DNA of 50,015 bases from a virus, in IMG/VR virus record IMGVR_UViG_3300044822_000273, positions 1-50,015 of that record; one strand, written 5' to 3'. Under the pieces are notes generated by a model. That model searched no databases. It saw nothing but the letters and a program-made list of their open reading frames with translations, and was not told where the DNA came from. A program made the translations under genes and the position numbers. Every line of letters begins with the position of its first letter. Position 1 is the stretch's first letter. This document shows positions 22,114-29,725 of the stretch, piece by piece.

Positions 22114-23352
22114 TCAGTTCACCGTGATCGCGAGCGCGGAGATCGACGGCACGTAGCCGCCGCCCGACGGGATGATGACGGCGACGCCCGAGTCGTCGAG
22201 CGTGCCACCCGGGGGGGGCGTGAGCGTGATGTTCATCGCTTGCAGGTACGGCGCGGCCTCGAAGCACGCGCCGATGATCCCCGAACTGGGCAGGACGTTG
22301 CGCGTGGCCACGATGCCGGCGACCGAGACGTTCGGCTCGCTCACGCCGTTGAGCGGAAGGCCAGCGACGTAGTTCGTGATGGCCACCTGACAGGTCGCGG
22401 CGACGGTCGAGAGGTACTGCGACGAGCAAAAGACCGTGACCGCGATCCCGACGCCGTAGGACGCGGCTCCGAAGATCTGGGCGGTGACCGCGTTCGGAAC
22501 GCAGTAGGCGAAGATGACCGCCTGAATCGCGGCGACGTCCGCAGTCGAAGGCGTGCCGCCCGCGTTCGCGATGAAGACCTGCACGAGGCCCGTGCTCGTG
22601 TTGATCTGCGTGTAGCACTTCGTGATCGGCCCGCCCTGCAACGTTGCGCTGAACGGCGACTGAGTCGCGCTCTGGGCCACGAACTGGTACGCGCTCGAGG
22701 GGCCGTTCGGCGACAGCATGCCTAGCTTGAGCAGGCACCGATTGAGGTAGTTCGCGTTGCTTTCGGCGTTGCTCCCCACGAGCGAGACGGTGTTCGTGAC
22801 CGAGATGCCCGGCAGCGCGTTGACGAGCGCGTTGATGCCGGCGGGCGGCGAGCTCGAGGCAGGACCGGCGATGTCCGCTTGGAAGATCGCGGTAGTTGTC
22901 GTGTTGGGCGCGATCGTGAGCGCGCTCGTGTTCGAGTACGTGGCGCCCGTGAGTGAGTTGGCCACGTGGAACGTCAGCGGAGCGTACGGGCCCTGCGAGG
23001 CCGCGTTCGTCGACGTGAAGAGCACCGGGCCGCTGGCGTACGTCGGCGGCAGGCGGGTGACGGCCCTGCTTTGGCCCCAAAAATCCAACCACCCGTAGCC
23101 AGCGCCCGGGTTGACGCTCGGATCGATCGTGATCTGCGCGGCGGTCGACCCGAACCCGCCCTGGTTCATGGTCGTGACGACCTGATCGCCCGCCTGCAGC
23201 GCGTTGGCTACGATGGCGATGATGCTCCGCGCGACCCCGCCGCTTTGCCAAGCCGTCGCCTGGATTCCGACCACCGAGCCCATCGCGAGCAGCTGCGCGT
23301 TCCACGCGCTCACGCTCGCGGGCGTCATCAGGTCGGAGACGGACAGGGTCAC
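22114..23352 (-). CDS. Baseplate J-like protein (gp47-like)
   Basis: A 412-residue protein. The start LMTPASVSAWNAQLLAMGSV is followed by the helical SIIAIVANALQAGDQVVTTM; ALPGISVTNTVSLVGSNAE and NYLNRCLLKLG contain the N-x-G-GxD/E-x-E-x(n)-R segment of the J family. Glu and Arg residues in SNAESNANYLNRC fit the E-x6-R pattern. J-like proteins form the wedge of the contractile baseplate. It sits directly before the gp48-like gene, as in Mu. Confidence 0.72.
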   Translation of the reverse strand: MTLSVSDLMTPASVSAWNAQLLAMGSVVGIQATAWQSGGVARSIIAIVANALQAGDQVVTTMNQGGFGSTAAQITIDPSVNPGAGYGWLDFWGQSRAVTRLPPTYASGPVLFTSTNAASQGPYAPLTFHVANSLTGATYSNTSALTIAPNTTTTAIFQADIAGPASSSPPAGINALVNALPGISVTNTVSLVGSNAESNANYLNRCLLKLGMLSPNGPSSAYQFVAQSATQSPFSATLQGGPITKCYTQINTSTGLVQVFIANAGGTPSTADVAAIQAVIFAYCVPNAVTAQIFGAASYGVGIAVTVFCSSQYLSTVAATCQVAITNYVAGLPLNGVSEPNVSVAGIVATRNVLPSSGIIGACFEAAPYLQAMNITLTPPPGGTLDDSGVAVIIPSGGGYVPSISALAITVN

Positions 23353-24158
23353 GTGGGGGTTGCCTTCAGGATCGCGATGGTCAGTTCATTGATCGCTAGG
23401 GTCAGCTTGAAAGGCCCAGAGGCGCCGACGACCACGCTCGACGTCAGAAGCGAACCCGCAAGAAACGTCGCCGTCGTCTGGCTCGACAAGACGCGCTCGT
23501 CCTTCAAAAACTCCGCGTCGATCTGCGGGCCGATCTGCGCGATTTGCGCGGGCGTCATGTCGTCCTTGAGCAGACCGGGCACGTCGAAGCCGTAGTTGGG
23601 ATCGTCGATGAGCCCGCCGCGCGGCGTCGAGATGCGGCGCACGAGAGCCTGAGCCAGCACGGTGTAGCCGCTGACCTCGATGGCCATCGGATCGAGATCC
23701 GTGACGCACGACAGGTCGTAGCCGTAGCCGCTCGGTGTCGGGAGCGGCACCGCCTGCCCGCTCGCCTGCGTGTTGTAGTCGAGCGTCGCGAGCGCCACGG
23801 CCATCGCGATGCGCTTCTCGGCGTAGCCGTATTGCGCCAGCGTGTAGCCCGTCAGGCCCGCCGCCGAATAGAGCGCACCCTTGGCGGCGAAGACGGCTGC
23901 GGCGATGGTCGTACCCACGCCCGTGGGCGGGTTGTACGAGCGGACGCCCTGCTGGTACGCGAGCGCCGTCGTTGCGTTGCCGGGGCTCGGTACGGCTAGG
24001 CTCGTCGGCAGGCCGAGCAGGACCATCGTGCACTGAAATGGCCCCGACGGATCCGTGGACCCGTTCGTGATGGTGACGTCCGGACCGAAATCGTAGCCTG
24101 CGGAGATCGACGAGTACTTCACGGTCGATCCGACAAAGACGCTGGCGGGCTGGGTCAT
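23349..24158 (-). CDS. Baseplate wedge protein, gp46/gp25-like C-terminus
   Basis: A 269-residue protein. The C-terminal half YGYDLSCVTDLDPMAIEVSG ... ALVRRISTPRGGLIDDPNYG resembles the gp25/W lysozyme-like wedge proteins (RLxTxxGxLxDDPxYG). The first 120 residues are an added beta domain not found in small gp25 proteins. The ATG at 24158 directly follows the 46-base IS-like unit, leaving only GCTGAGATCCG upstream as a translation-initiation region. It overlaps the J-like gene by 4 bases. Confidence 0.68.
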   Translation of the reverse strand: MTQPASVFVGSTVKYSSISAGYDFGPDVTITNGSTDPSGPFQCTMVLLGLPTSLAVPSPGNATTALAYQQGVRSYNPPTGVGTTIAAAVFAAKGALYSAAGLTGYTLAQYGYAEKRIAMAVALATLDYNTQASGQAVPLPTPSGYGYDLSCVTDLDPMAIEVSGYTVLAQALVRRISTPRGGLIDDPNYGFDVPGLLKDDMTPAQIAQIGPQIDAEFLKDERVLSSQTTATFLAGSLLTSSVVVGASGPFKLTLAINELTIAILKATPT

Positions 24159-24204
24159 CGGATCTCAGCGGGGAAACCCCGTCCTTTAGGGCGGGGCTGT
24201 TTAC
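24159..24204. repeat. 46-base fused left/right IS605-type end
   Basis: The first 37 or so bases (CGGATCTCAGCGGGGAAACC onward) match the left end at 523, and the last part (GGGGCTGTTTAC) matches the right ends. It is bounded by CAT of the 23349-24158 gene and by TTAC, the complement of the ACG-TAA stop of the spike gene, so the unit fills the whole gap between two genes. Confidence 0.85.
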
Positions 24205-24815
24205 GTGGCTTGCGTCGTGAGCGTGGTGACTCCGGCGGGCGGAGGTGCCGCTACGCCGGTCGTCAGCGCGGTGTTCACGGTGGTCATCGCGGTCGTAAAC
24301 GCGTTCTGCTGCGAAGGACTCAGCGACGAGTAGCCATTGGTCATGCCCTGGATCGCCGTGCTGATGGCACCGATGGCTGCATTCACGGCGGCGAGCGCGA
24401 TGACGAGGCCGGGGGCGGAAGCGACGGCGAAGGGAAGCGCGCCGATGGCGGTTACCGGCGACGTCTTACCGATCGTCAATGGACCGGTCGCGTCGATGGT
24501 GGCCGCGATTCCAATCGACCCAATCCCGACGACGCACGGCCGCTGGCGGTCGCCGTTGATGAACGCGACGAGGCACGCGCCGGCGGGCGGCGGCGTCACG
24601 CTCTCCCCGAGCAGGCCAGGCTGCAGCGGCAGGTTCGTGATCGGCGGAAGGCCGATCGAGGTGTCCGTCGGCGTCGCGTTGATCGTCGCGCCCGACGTGC
24701 CGACGATGGAGTAGCCGTACAGGCCGAAGAGGCGATCCTGCGTCTCCTGCCGAATGAGCGCGCGCAGGGCGGCCAGCAGCCGGTCGGAGACGGAGGGAAG
24801 CGGAGGAAGGCTCAC
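24201..24815 (-). CDS. Baseplate spike-like protein (gp45/gpV-like)
   Basis: A 204-residue protein with ALRALIRQETQDRLFGLYGY at the start and an OB-fold-type central part (PLQPGLLGESVTPPPAGACL then NGDRQRPCVVGIGS), as in gpV/gp45 proteins, which often carry 'GDRQRPVVVG'. Then TIDATGPLTIGKTS, a beta-helix-like repeat, and a C-terminal Ala-rich segment. Predicted central spike that punctures the outer membrane. The order hub-spike-wedge-J supports the call. Confidence 0.65.
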   Translation of the reverse strand: MSLPPLPSVSDRLLAALRALIRQETQDRLFGLYGYSIVGTSGATINATPTDTSIGLPPITNLPLQPGLLGESVTPPPAGACLVAFINGDRQRPCVVGIGSIGIAATIDATGPLTIGKTSPVTAIGALPFAVASAPGLVIALAAVNAAIGAISTAIQGMTNGYSSLSPSQQNAFTTAMTTVNTALTTGVAAPPPAGVTTLTTQAT

Positions 24816-25471
24816 GTGGCGATCAAGATCTCGGTGCGGCCGATACCGGCGTTCGTCAGGGTGTGCGTCACGCTGCTGATCGGTGTCGGCGCGGTCGTGG
24901 GGCTCGAGAAGATCGCGCCGGGCACCCAGTCCTGCGGCGACTCGGTCGCGACGACAACGCGACCGCTACCGGGTTCGTCGGAGATGACCTCGAAGGCGCT
25001 GCGAATGGTGGGCGTCGGCCGCGGCAAAAGCTGCGTCGTCCCCGTCATGTCCATCCACCAGATCGTCCCGGCCATGAGCCGAAGGGTTCGTGCTGCGGGC
25101 GCCTGATCGCGCACCCAGAACGCGCCGAGTGTGCCGCTCGCGCCCGAGACCTTCTCGCCGCATTCGATCGCCGCGTCACCCAAGACCATCGAGACTGGAA
25201 CGCCGCCGGGCAGGTTGTAGGCCTTGGACGGCAGCGACTTGCCCCATCCGCCGCCGCCGCCCACGATTCGCGCCGATGCGATACCGGCGAAGACGTCGGA
25301 TCGGTACGCGCTGCCCTGGAGCGTCAGAGGGCCTAGCACGAGAGTCACGGGGCCTTTAATGGGCGCGCCCGTGTCGACGTCGATGTCGGCCGACCACGTC
25401 CCGTAGAAGGGGATGGTGATCGACCCCTTCATGATCGCCTCGCGGTTGCACGAGGCGAAGAAGCCGGCCAT
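24812..25471 (-). CDS. Baseplate hub-associated protein candidate
   Basis: A 219-residue beta-rich protein (KGSITIPFYGTWSADIDVDT, then GPLTLQGSAYRSDVFAGIAS). Located between the tape measure/initiator and the spike, where Mu has its hub protein gp44/P, though it is shorter than usual for a hub. Overlaps the spike start by 4 bases. An ATG at 25432 is an alternative start. Confidence 0.48.
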   Translation of the reverse strand: MAGFFASCNREAIMKGSITIPFYGTWSADIDVDTGAPIKGPVTLVLGPLTLQGSAYRSDVFAGIASARIVGGGGGWGKSLPSKAYNLPGGVPVSMVLGDAAIECGEKVSGASGTLGAFWVRDQAPAARTLRLMAGTIWWMDMTGTTQLLPRPTPTIRSAFEVISDEPGSGRVVVATESPQDWVPGAIFSSPTTAPTPISSVTHTLTNAGIGRTEILIAT

Positions 25472-26044
25472 CTAGGGCGCCTGCGCTTGCTGCAGAAGCG
25501 CAGCGATCTGCGCCTGCGACGCGTTGATGGCGCCTTGCACGGGGTTGCCGGGAATGGTGCCTTGCGCGGTCTGGCCTGCGGTCGTCATGCCCATCGTCGG
25601 AGTGGAGACAGCCGAGGCCTTCGGGGTCGGAAGGAACTCGATGAACGAGATGGTGCAGGAATAGAGCCCCTGGCCCTTGTGTACGATGTTGCCGATCTCC
25701 TCGGTCACGACTGAGTAGATGTCGATATCGGCGAGCGACGGATGGAAGATGTCGAGCGCCTGGGCCGTGGTCTTCGTCGGGTCGTACTTGAGGATCGTCC
25801 GGAACTGCTCAAAGGCGACGAAGTGGTCGAGCGTCCAAAGCTGGAACTCCACCGAGAATTTCGCGGCAGGCTTCCCCGCGTACGTGAGGACCGTTCCAAG
25901 CATTCCCTTCGCGTTCTTCTGGTCCCACGTGTTCTTGCGCTTCGCTTCGCCCACAATCGCCAGCCCGGGCGAGATCTGCCCGGCGATGACGACGACGTTC
26001 CACTGTGCGCCGTAGTTGAAGGGATCGACGAAGCCGCTCGCCAT
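25472..26044 (-). CDS. Tail protein near baseplate (gpN-like position)
   Basis: A 190-residue protein (GFVDPFNYGAQWNVVVIAGQ, then FQLWTLDHFVAFEQFRTILK), ending in a Gln/Ala-rich tail (NASQAQIAALLQQAQAP). It directly follows the tape measure, the usual place of tail-tip/tube-initiator proteins. No family match by eye. Confidence 0.5.
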   Translation of the reverse strand: MASGFVDPFNYGAQWNVVVIAGQISPGLAIVGEAKRKNTWDQKNAKGMLGTVLTYAGKPAAKFSVEFQLWTLDHFVAFEQFRTILKYDPTKTTAQALDIFHPSLADIDIYSVVTEEIGNIVHKGQGLYSCTISFIEFLPTPKASAVSTPTMGMTTAGQTAQGTIPGNPVQGAINASQAQIAALLQQAQAP

Positions 26045-26047
26045 CGT

Positions 26048-27841
26048 CTACGCCGCCTGGTTGGGGAGCAGACCGCCTTGCAACGCCACCCGCTCCAGCG
26101 CGGACGCAAACGCTTCTTCGGTGAGCTTCATGGCTTCCTCGGCACTGCCCGCGCTGCCGATGTGGATACCGCCCACGTCGATGTGCACCTGGCTCGAGTT
26201 GGAGATCGACTGCGAGCCGCCGCCGTCACCTGTCCCGCCAGCGCCGCTCATCGCAAGGCCCTTGCCCGCCGCGTAGACGTTGTCGTTGCTCGCCGACATG
26301 CCCATGGCGAACCCGGCGCCCGTCTGCTCGCCCATCTCCTGCATGACGAGGGACGGCGAGTGAATCCCGAGCGCGCTCTTGACGGAGTTCTTGGCCGAGT
26401 CCGCGAGGTTGGTGGCCGCGTCAATGACGCTCTTGCCGCCACCGACGATGCCGCCCGACAGGCCGTCGGAGAACGCCTTGCCGAGCTTCTCCGCCTTGCC
26501 GAACGCGTCGGCGAGCGTCTGCACCGCCGAGGCGAGCATGCCGACGAACTGCACCGCCCACACGAGTGGCTGAAGCAGGGCCTTGACCGTCGCGGCCATC
26601 ACGGTGATCGACGTGATCGCCGCGCCGCTCGTGCCCACGTGCCCGAACAGGTCCTCGATCGACCGGATCGCGGGCTTCATCTGGATGTACAACTCCAGGC
26701 CCACCTCGATGAGCTTGAGGAAGCCGAGCTGAATGTAGGGCAGGACCTTGGCGGCCACGCTGAAGAGATCGTCGAACAGCGTCGTCACGATCCACTTGAG
26801 CGCCTTACCGCTCGGCTGCGCCGAATCGAGCACGCTGCCCATCTCGCGCAGCGCCTTCAGGAACGGTTCGGGGTTCACGTCCTCGAACATGCGCGCGACG
26901 TTGTCGAGCATCTTCTGCTTGAGCGCCCCCGTCGTCAGGCCCATCTGCTCGAGCGGGCCCTTGCCCTTCTCGATGAGTGCCTCCTGCATCGCGTCGCCGA
27001 ACTTCTTGGCGTCCGCGGTGCCGGCCTTCAGTTGCGCGGCGAGCGTCTTGGTACTGACGCCCATTTTCTTGGCGACGTCGTCGACCCGAAGGCCCACGTC
27101 GTAGAGCGATCCAAGCGACTTGAGCGGGAGCTTTAGTCCCTTGCCCGTCTCGACGAAGGTGGCGACCTTTTTCTGGAGCTTCTCGAAGGCCTCGGCGCCT
27201 CCTCCTCCCGCTGCCGCCGTCAGCGCCTGGGCGCTCGCCATCGCCCGGAGCTTGTCGGGTATCGCCGCAGCGGACACGCCCATCGCTTGCAGCTTCAGCG
27301 CCCACTGCCCGAGTTCTTGCCGACCCTGGGGTAGCTCGCGCGACAGCTGGTCGACCACGCCGAACATGCGCCTGCCGCTGCCCTCGACCTCGCCCATTGC
27401 CTCGAACGTGGAGGTGAGCTGTGCCTTCCACTCGGAGGTCTCGATCGCGAACTCGGCGCCCTTGATCGTGAGGTCGACGAGCGCGGCGCCGACGGCGAGC
27501 GCGGCGCCGGCCAGGATGGTCAGGCCACCTGTGACGAGGCCGGTGGCAGCTTCAAGCGAGGCGGCTTGCTCCGCGGCGGCGGTCGCGGAAGCGGTCTCGC
27601 TGTCGAGCGCGGGCTTGACCTTCCGGAGCGCGCCGTCCATCGCGTTCCATTGCCCGTGCAGCTTCTTGAGCTTGTCCGTGTCGCCGAGCGCCGACGCCTT
27701 GACCGCGGCCTTCTCGAGGCCCGTCATGGCGGACTGCAGGACCTTCGCTTGCTGCGCGGCCATGCTCATCGAGCCGGCGGCCTTCTTCGCTGGAGCCGAC
27801 ACCTTGTCGGCGAGACCGAGGACGAACTGCATGGCGCCCAC
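26048..27841 (-). CDS. Tape measure protein
   Basis: A 597-residue protein. N-terminal helices (MQFVLGLADKVSAPAKKAAG, then SMAAQQAKVLQSAMTGLEKA) are followed by hydrophobic membrane-like segments (LVTGGLTILAGAALAVGAAL) and long Ala/Leu/Lys helices, all typical of tail tape measure proteins. It follows the frameshifted chaperone gene, the classic order. Near the C-terminus HSPSLVMQEMGEQTGAGFAM matches a motif widely found at the end of tape measures. Length predicts a short tail, about 90 nm by the usual rule of thumb. Confidence 0.85.
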   Translation of the reverse strand: MGAMQFVLGLADKVSAPAKKAAGSMSMAAQQAKVLQSAMTGLEKAAVKASALGDTDKLKKLHGQWNAMDGALRKVKPALDSETASATAAAEQAASLEAATGLVTGGLTILAGAALAVGAALVDLTIKGAEFAIETSEWKAQLTSTFEAMGEVEGSGRRMFGVVDQLSRELPQGRQELGQWALKLQAMGVSAAAIPDKLRAMASAQALTAAAGGGGAEAFEKLQKKVATFVETGKGLKLPLKSLGSLYDVGLRVDDVAKKMGVSTKTLAAQLKAGTADAKKFGDAMQEALIEKGKGPLEQMGLTTGALKQKMLDNVARMFEDVNPEPFLKALREMGSVLDSAQPSGKALKWIVTTLFDDLFSVAAKVLPYIQLGFLKLIEVGLELYIQMKPAIRSIEDLFGHVGTSGAAITSITVMAATVKALLQPLVWAVQFVGMLASAVQTLADAFGKAEKLGKAFSDGLSGGIVGGGKSVIDAATNLADSAKNSVKSALGIHSPSLVMQEMGEQTGAGFAMGMSASNDNVYAAGKGLAMSGAGGTGDGGGSQSISNSSQVHIDVGGIHIGSAGSAEEAMKLTEEAFASALERVALQGGLLPNQAA

Positions 27842-27845
27842 GGTA

Positions 27846-28013
27846 CTACTTGCCTCTCAGCTTCCGCAGCCCGCGCAGGAACAACTCGGCGCAGAGCGTG
27901 CCCGCGGCGTCCGCCGACAGGTCGTCGTCGCCACGGAGCCAGCCACGCAGGCCGTCCGACAGGGCTTCAAGGTCGAGCGTCTGCTCCTCACGCAGCGACC
28001 TCAGGATTTTCCC
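27846..28013 (-). CDS. Tail chaperone -1 frameshift extension
   Basis: After slipping on GGGAAAA (plus-strand 28007-28013) the ribosome reads ILRSLREEQTLDLEALSDGL and continues to the TAG at 27846, adding about 54 residues ending LRKLRGK. This gives a long form (gpGT-like) of about 180 residues. The acidic/helical extension is typical of the T part that binds the tape measure. There is no start codon of its own with a good ribosome-binding site. Confidence 0.75.
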   Translation of the reverse strand, partial: GKILRSLREEQTLDLEALSDGLRGWLRGDDDLSADAAGTLCAELFLRGLRKLRGK

Positions 28014-28390
28014 GATTCGTCCGTCGCCATCCCGGCCAGCTCGGCCAGCTTGTCGCCGATGGCCTCCGCGATGCCCGGGAAGTCCTCGAGCAGCGCGTCG
28101 AGGTCCTTGGGCGAGGCGAACACGACGCACTTCCTCGCGAGCGTCTCCTGCGCGTCGGGCTTCTGGACGGGGTTGTTCGCCTGCGAACGAAACAGCTTGT
28201 ACTCAGAGCGCTTGGGCGCGCGAAACACCGCCTGCCAATAGCCGCCAGCGCCCACGACGTGAGCGATGCGGCCTTGGTTCTGCGCCTCGAGCTCGTCGAG
28301 CTTCTCCGGAGGGAGAGCGGCTTCGAGCGCGGCGAAGCGCGCTTTGCGCGCTTCTTCCTTCTTGGCGAGCTGGGCTTGCGAATACGACAT
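28001..28390 (-). CDS. Tail assembly chaperone, short form
   Basis: A 129-residue protein from the ATG at 28390. The first half is an alpha-helical charged region (QLAKKEEARKARFAALEAAL), and it ends GMATDESGKS before TGA at 28001. Sits between tube and tape measure, as gpG/gp41 proteins do. The codons TCG-GGA-AAA just before the stop hold a GGGAAAA slippery heptamer in the right phase for a -1 shift. In the tube-to-tape-measure chaperones the short and long forms are made in a fixed ratio. Confidence 0.75.
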   Translation of the reverse strand: MSYSQAQLAKKEEARKARFAALEAALPPEKLDELEAQNQGRIAHVVGAGGYWQAVFRAPKRSEYKLFRSQANNPVQKPDAQETLARKCVVFASPKDLDALLEDFPGIAEAIGDKLAELAGMATDESGKS

Positions 28391-28523
28391 GGGTAGGCAA
28401 CCTCGTGGGAGGAAGGGCGCTACGCCTGTCGGCAAGCGTTCCTTGAGGGCCCTCTCGTCAGCGGGCCGGGAACTTATGGGGTGGGTGCTAGGCTTGGGCG
28501 GTGCCGGTCGGAGCCACGGCCGA

Positions 28524-29075
28524 TCAGGTCTGCGGCTGAACGAGCGGGGTCGCGTTGTCCGAGATCCCACCGTACAGGATGGCGATTGGGTTCAATTCGA
28601 CCTTGCGCACCGTCGGGTCATCGCCCACGGAGTTGCTCGCTTCGGTGCTGTCGAAGGTGCAACCGATCAACTGGTCGGTGATCGTGTCGAAGCCGTTCTC
28701 GCTGTACGTCACCAGGATCTGGAAGGCTTGGTCCCCGTAGCCAGCGCCGCCCGCGTTGATGGTCAGCGCACCCGCGATCGACACGACGCCAGGGATCGAC
28801 AGAGCGCCCGAGAGCTGGATGCCCTGGCCACCGAGCATCGACATGAAGGCGTTGAACTCGGCGAGGTAGAACTCGACGTCGGCCTTGTACGCGTTGGTTC
28901 CTCGCGTCTTGCCGATCGGGTCCGGGTTGTTCGACATCACGTACGAGCGCGAACGGACTCGCGAGTAGTTGATCGACTTGAAGCCCGAGAAGATCTGGCC
29001 GGCGACCTTCAGTTCGATCGACGCGAAGCTGTGTCGGGCCCCTGAAATGGTCGGGTAGGTCGGCAGAGTGGCCAC
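28524..29075 (-). CDS. Tail tube protein
   Basis: A 183-residue protein (ELKVAGQIFSGFKSINYSRV, then FYLAEFNAFMSMLGGQGIQL, ITINAGGAGYGDQAFQILVT), beta-rich and of tube size. It sits between the sheath (upstream, past an HNH gene) and the chaperone, which is the Mu gpM position. A short protein at 7246-7389 repeats its first strands. Confidence 0.72.
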   Translation of the reverse strand: MATLPTYPTISGARHSFASIELKVAGQIFSGFKSINYSRVRSRSYVMSNNPDPIGKTRGTNAYKADVEFYLAEFNAFMSMLGGQGIQLSGALSIPGVVSIAGALTINAGGAGYGDQAFQILVTYSENGFDTITDQLIGCTFDSTEASNSVGDDPTVRKVELNPIAILYGGISDNATPLVQPQT

Positions 29076-29157
29076 GGCGCGGCTCTCTCGCCGCGCGTGG
29101 TGCGCAGCGTGCGGAGTGCGGCGCGCGCGTCGCCTGTCAGCGAGCGAGCGTCAGAGG

Positions 29158-29177
29158 GCCGCGGCGGTCGCCGCGGC
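29158..29177. terminator. Strong hairpin between tube and HNH genes
   Basis: A perfect 9+2+9 palindrome (GCCGCGGCG GT CGCCGCGGC) downstream of the HNH stop. It has no U-tract, so it would work as a processing or rho-type site rather than a classic intrinsic terminator. Confidence 0.4.
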
Positions 29178-29184
29178 GAGACTG

Positions 29185-29688
29185 CTACTTCTTGAACGTT
29201 GAGGCCCAGCGCTTGCCGAGCACGATGTAGCTCACGTGCTGGCGACTGAGGCCGTACTCCTTCGCCAGCCGAATCTGCTTCTCGCCGCGCAGCACGCGCA
29301 AGCGAATATCGCGCACGATCTCTTCTGTCAGGACGGCACGCGGGTGCGCCTCCCCCGCTGAATCTCGGCCGCGCCCCTTACGATCGCGGTCACGGTTGTT
29401 GTCCGTGTAGTCCCCGAGAAAGTGATGGCGGACTTCGCAGCAATCCCTCACATCGCAGCGATGACAGACAAGTAGTCCAGATGGGATCGGACCCTTGCTC
29501 AGGATCCACGCGACTCGATGTACGTAGAGCAGCTTCTTCCGAAAGGTGACGACGCCATAGCCGATGGCTACGTGGCCGGCCGTCCACCGCCGGCAGCCCT
29601 GATGATCGGGAGCTCCGACGCGAGGCCAGAACCGCCTGTCAGCGTCGAAACCGGAGAGTTCGTACTTCGCCTCGTTGATGGTAGCCAT
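29185..29688 (-). CDS. HNH homing endonuclease
   Basis: A 167-residue protein. YVHRVAWILSKGPIP, then GLLVCHRCDVRDCCEVRHHF carries the zinc-binding CxxC/CC with the HNH catalytic His region, and DYTDNNRDRDRKGRGR fits the N of HNH (GxxxDN). The C-terminal LRGEKQIRLAKEYGLSRQHV plus SYIVLGKRW is a resolvase-like helix-turn-helix for site recognition. It is a free-standing gene inserted between sheath and tube genes, and is somewhat less GC-rich than its neighbours. Such genes spread by cutting intron- or gene-less alleles. Confidence 0.82.
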   Translation of the reverse strand: MATINEAKYELSGFDADRRFWPRVGAPDHQGCRRWTAGHVAIGYGVVTFRKKLLYVHRVAWILSKGPIPSGLLVCHRCDVRDCCEVRHHFLGDYTDNNRDRDRKGRGRDSAGEAHPRAVLTEEIVRDIRLRVLRGEKQIRLAKEYGLSRQHVSYIVLGKRWASTFKK

Positions 29689-29725
29689 GACGCATCCATA
29701 TACGTCATGGCGTCAGGAAACAAGA

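Noticed and set aside
20291-23305. 1004-codon minus-strand open frame
   Set aside because: Only the last part from the ATG at 21169 has gene-like composition; the rest is an out-of-frame shadow of two tail genes.
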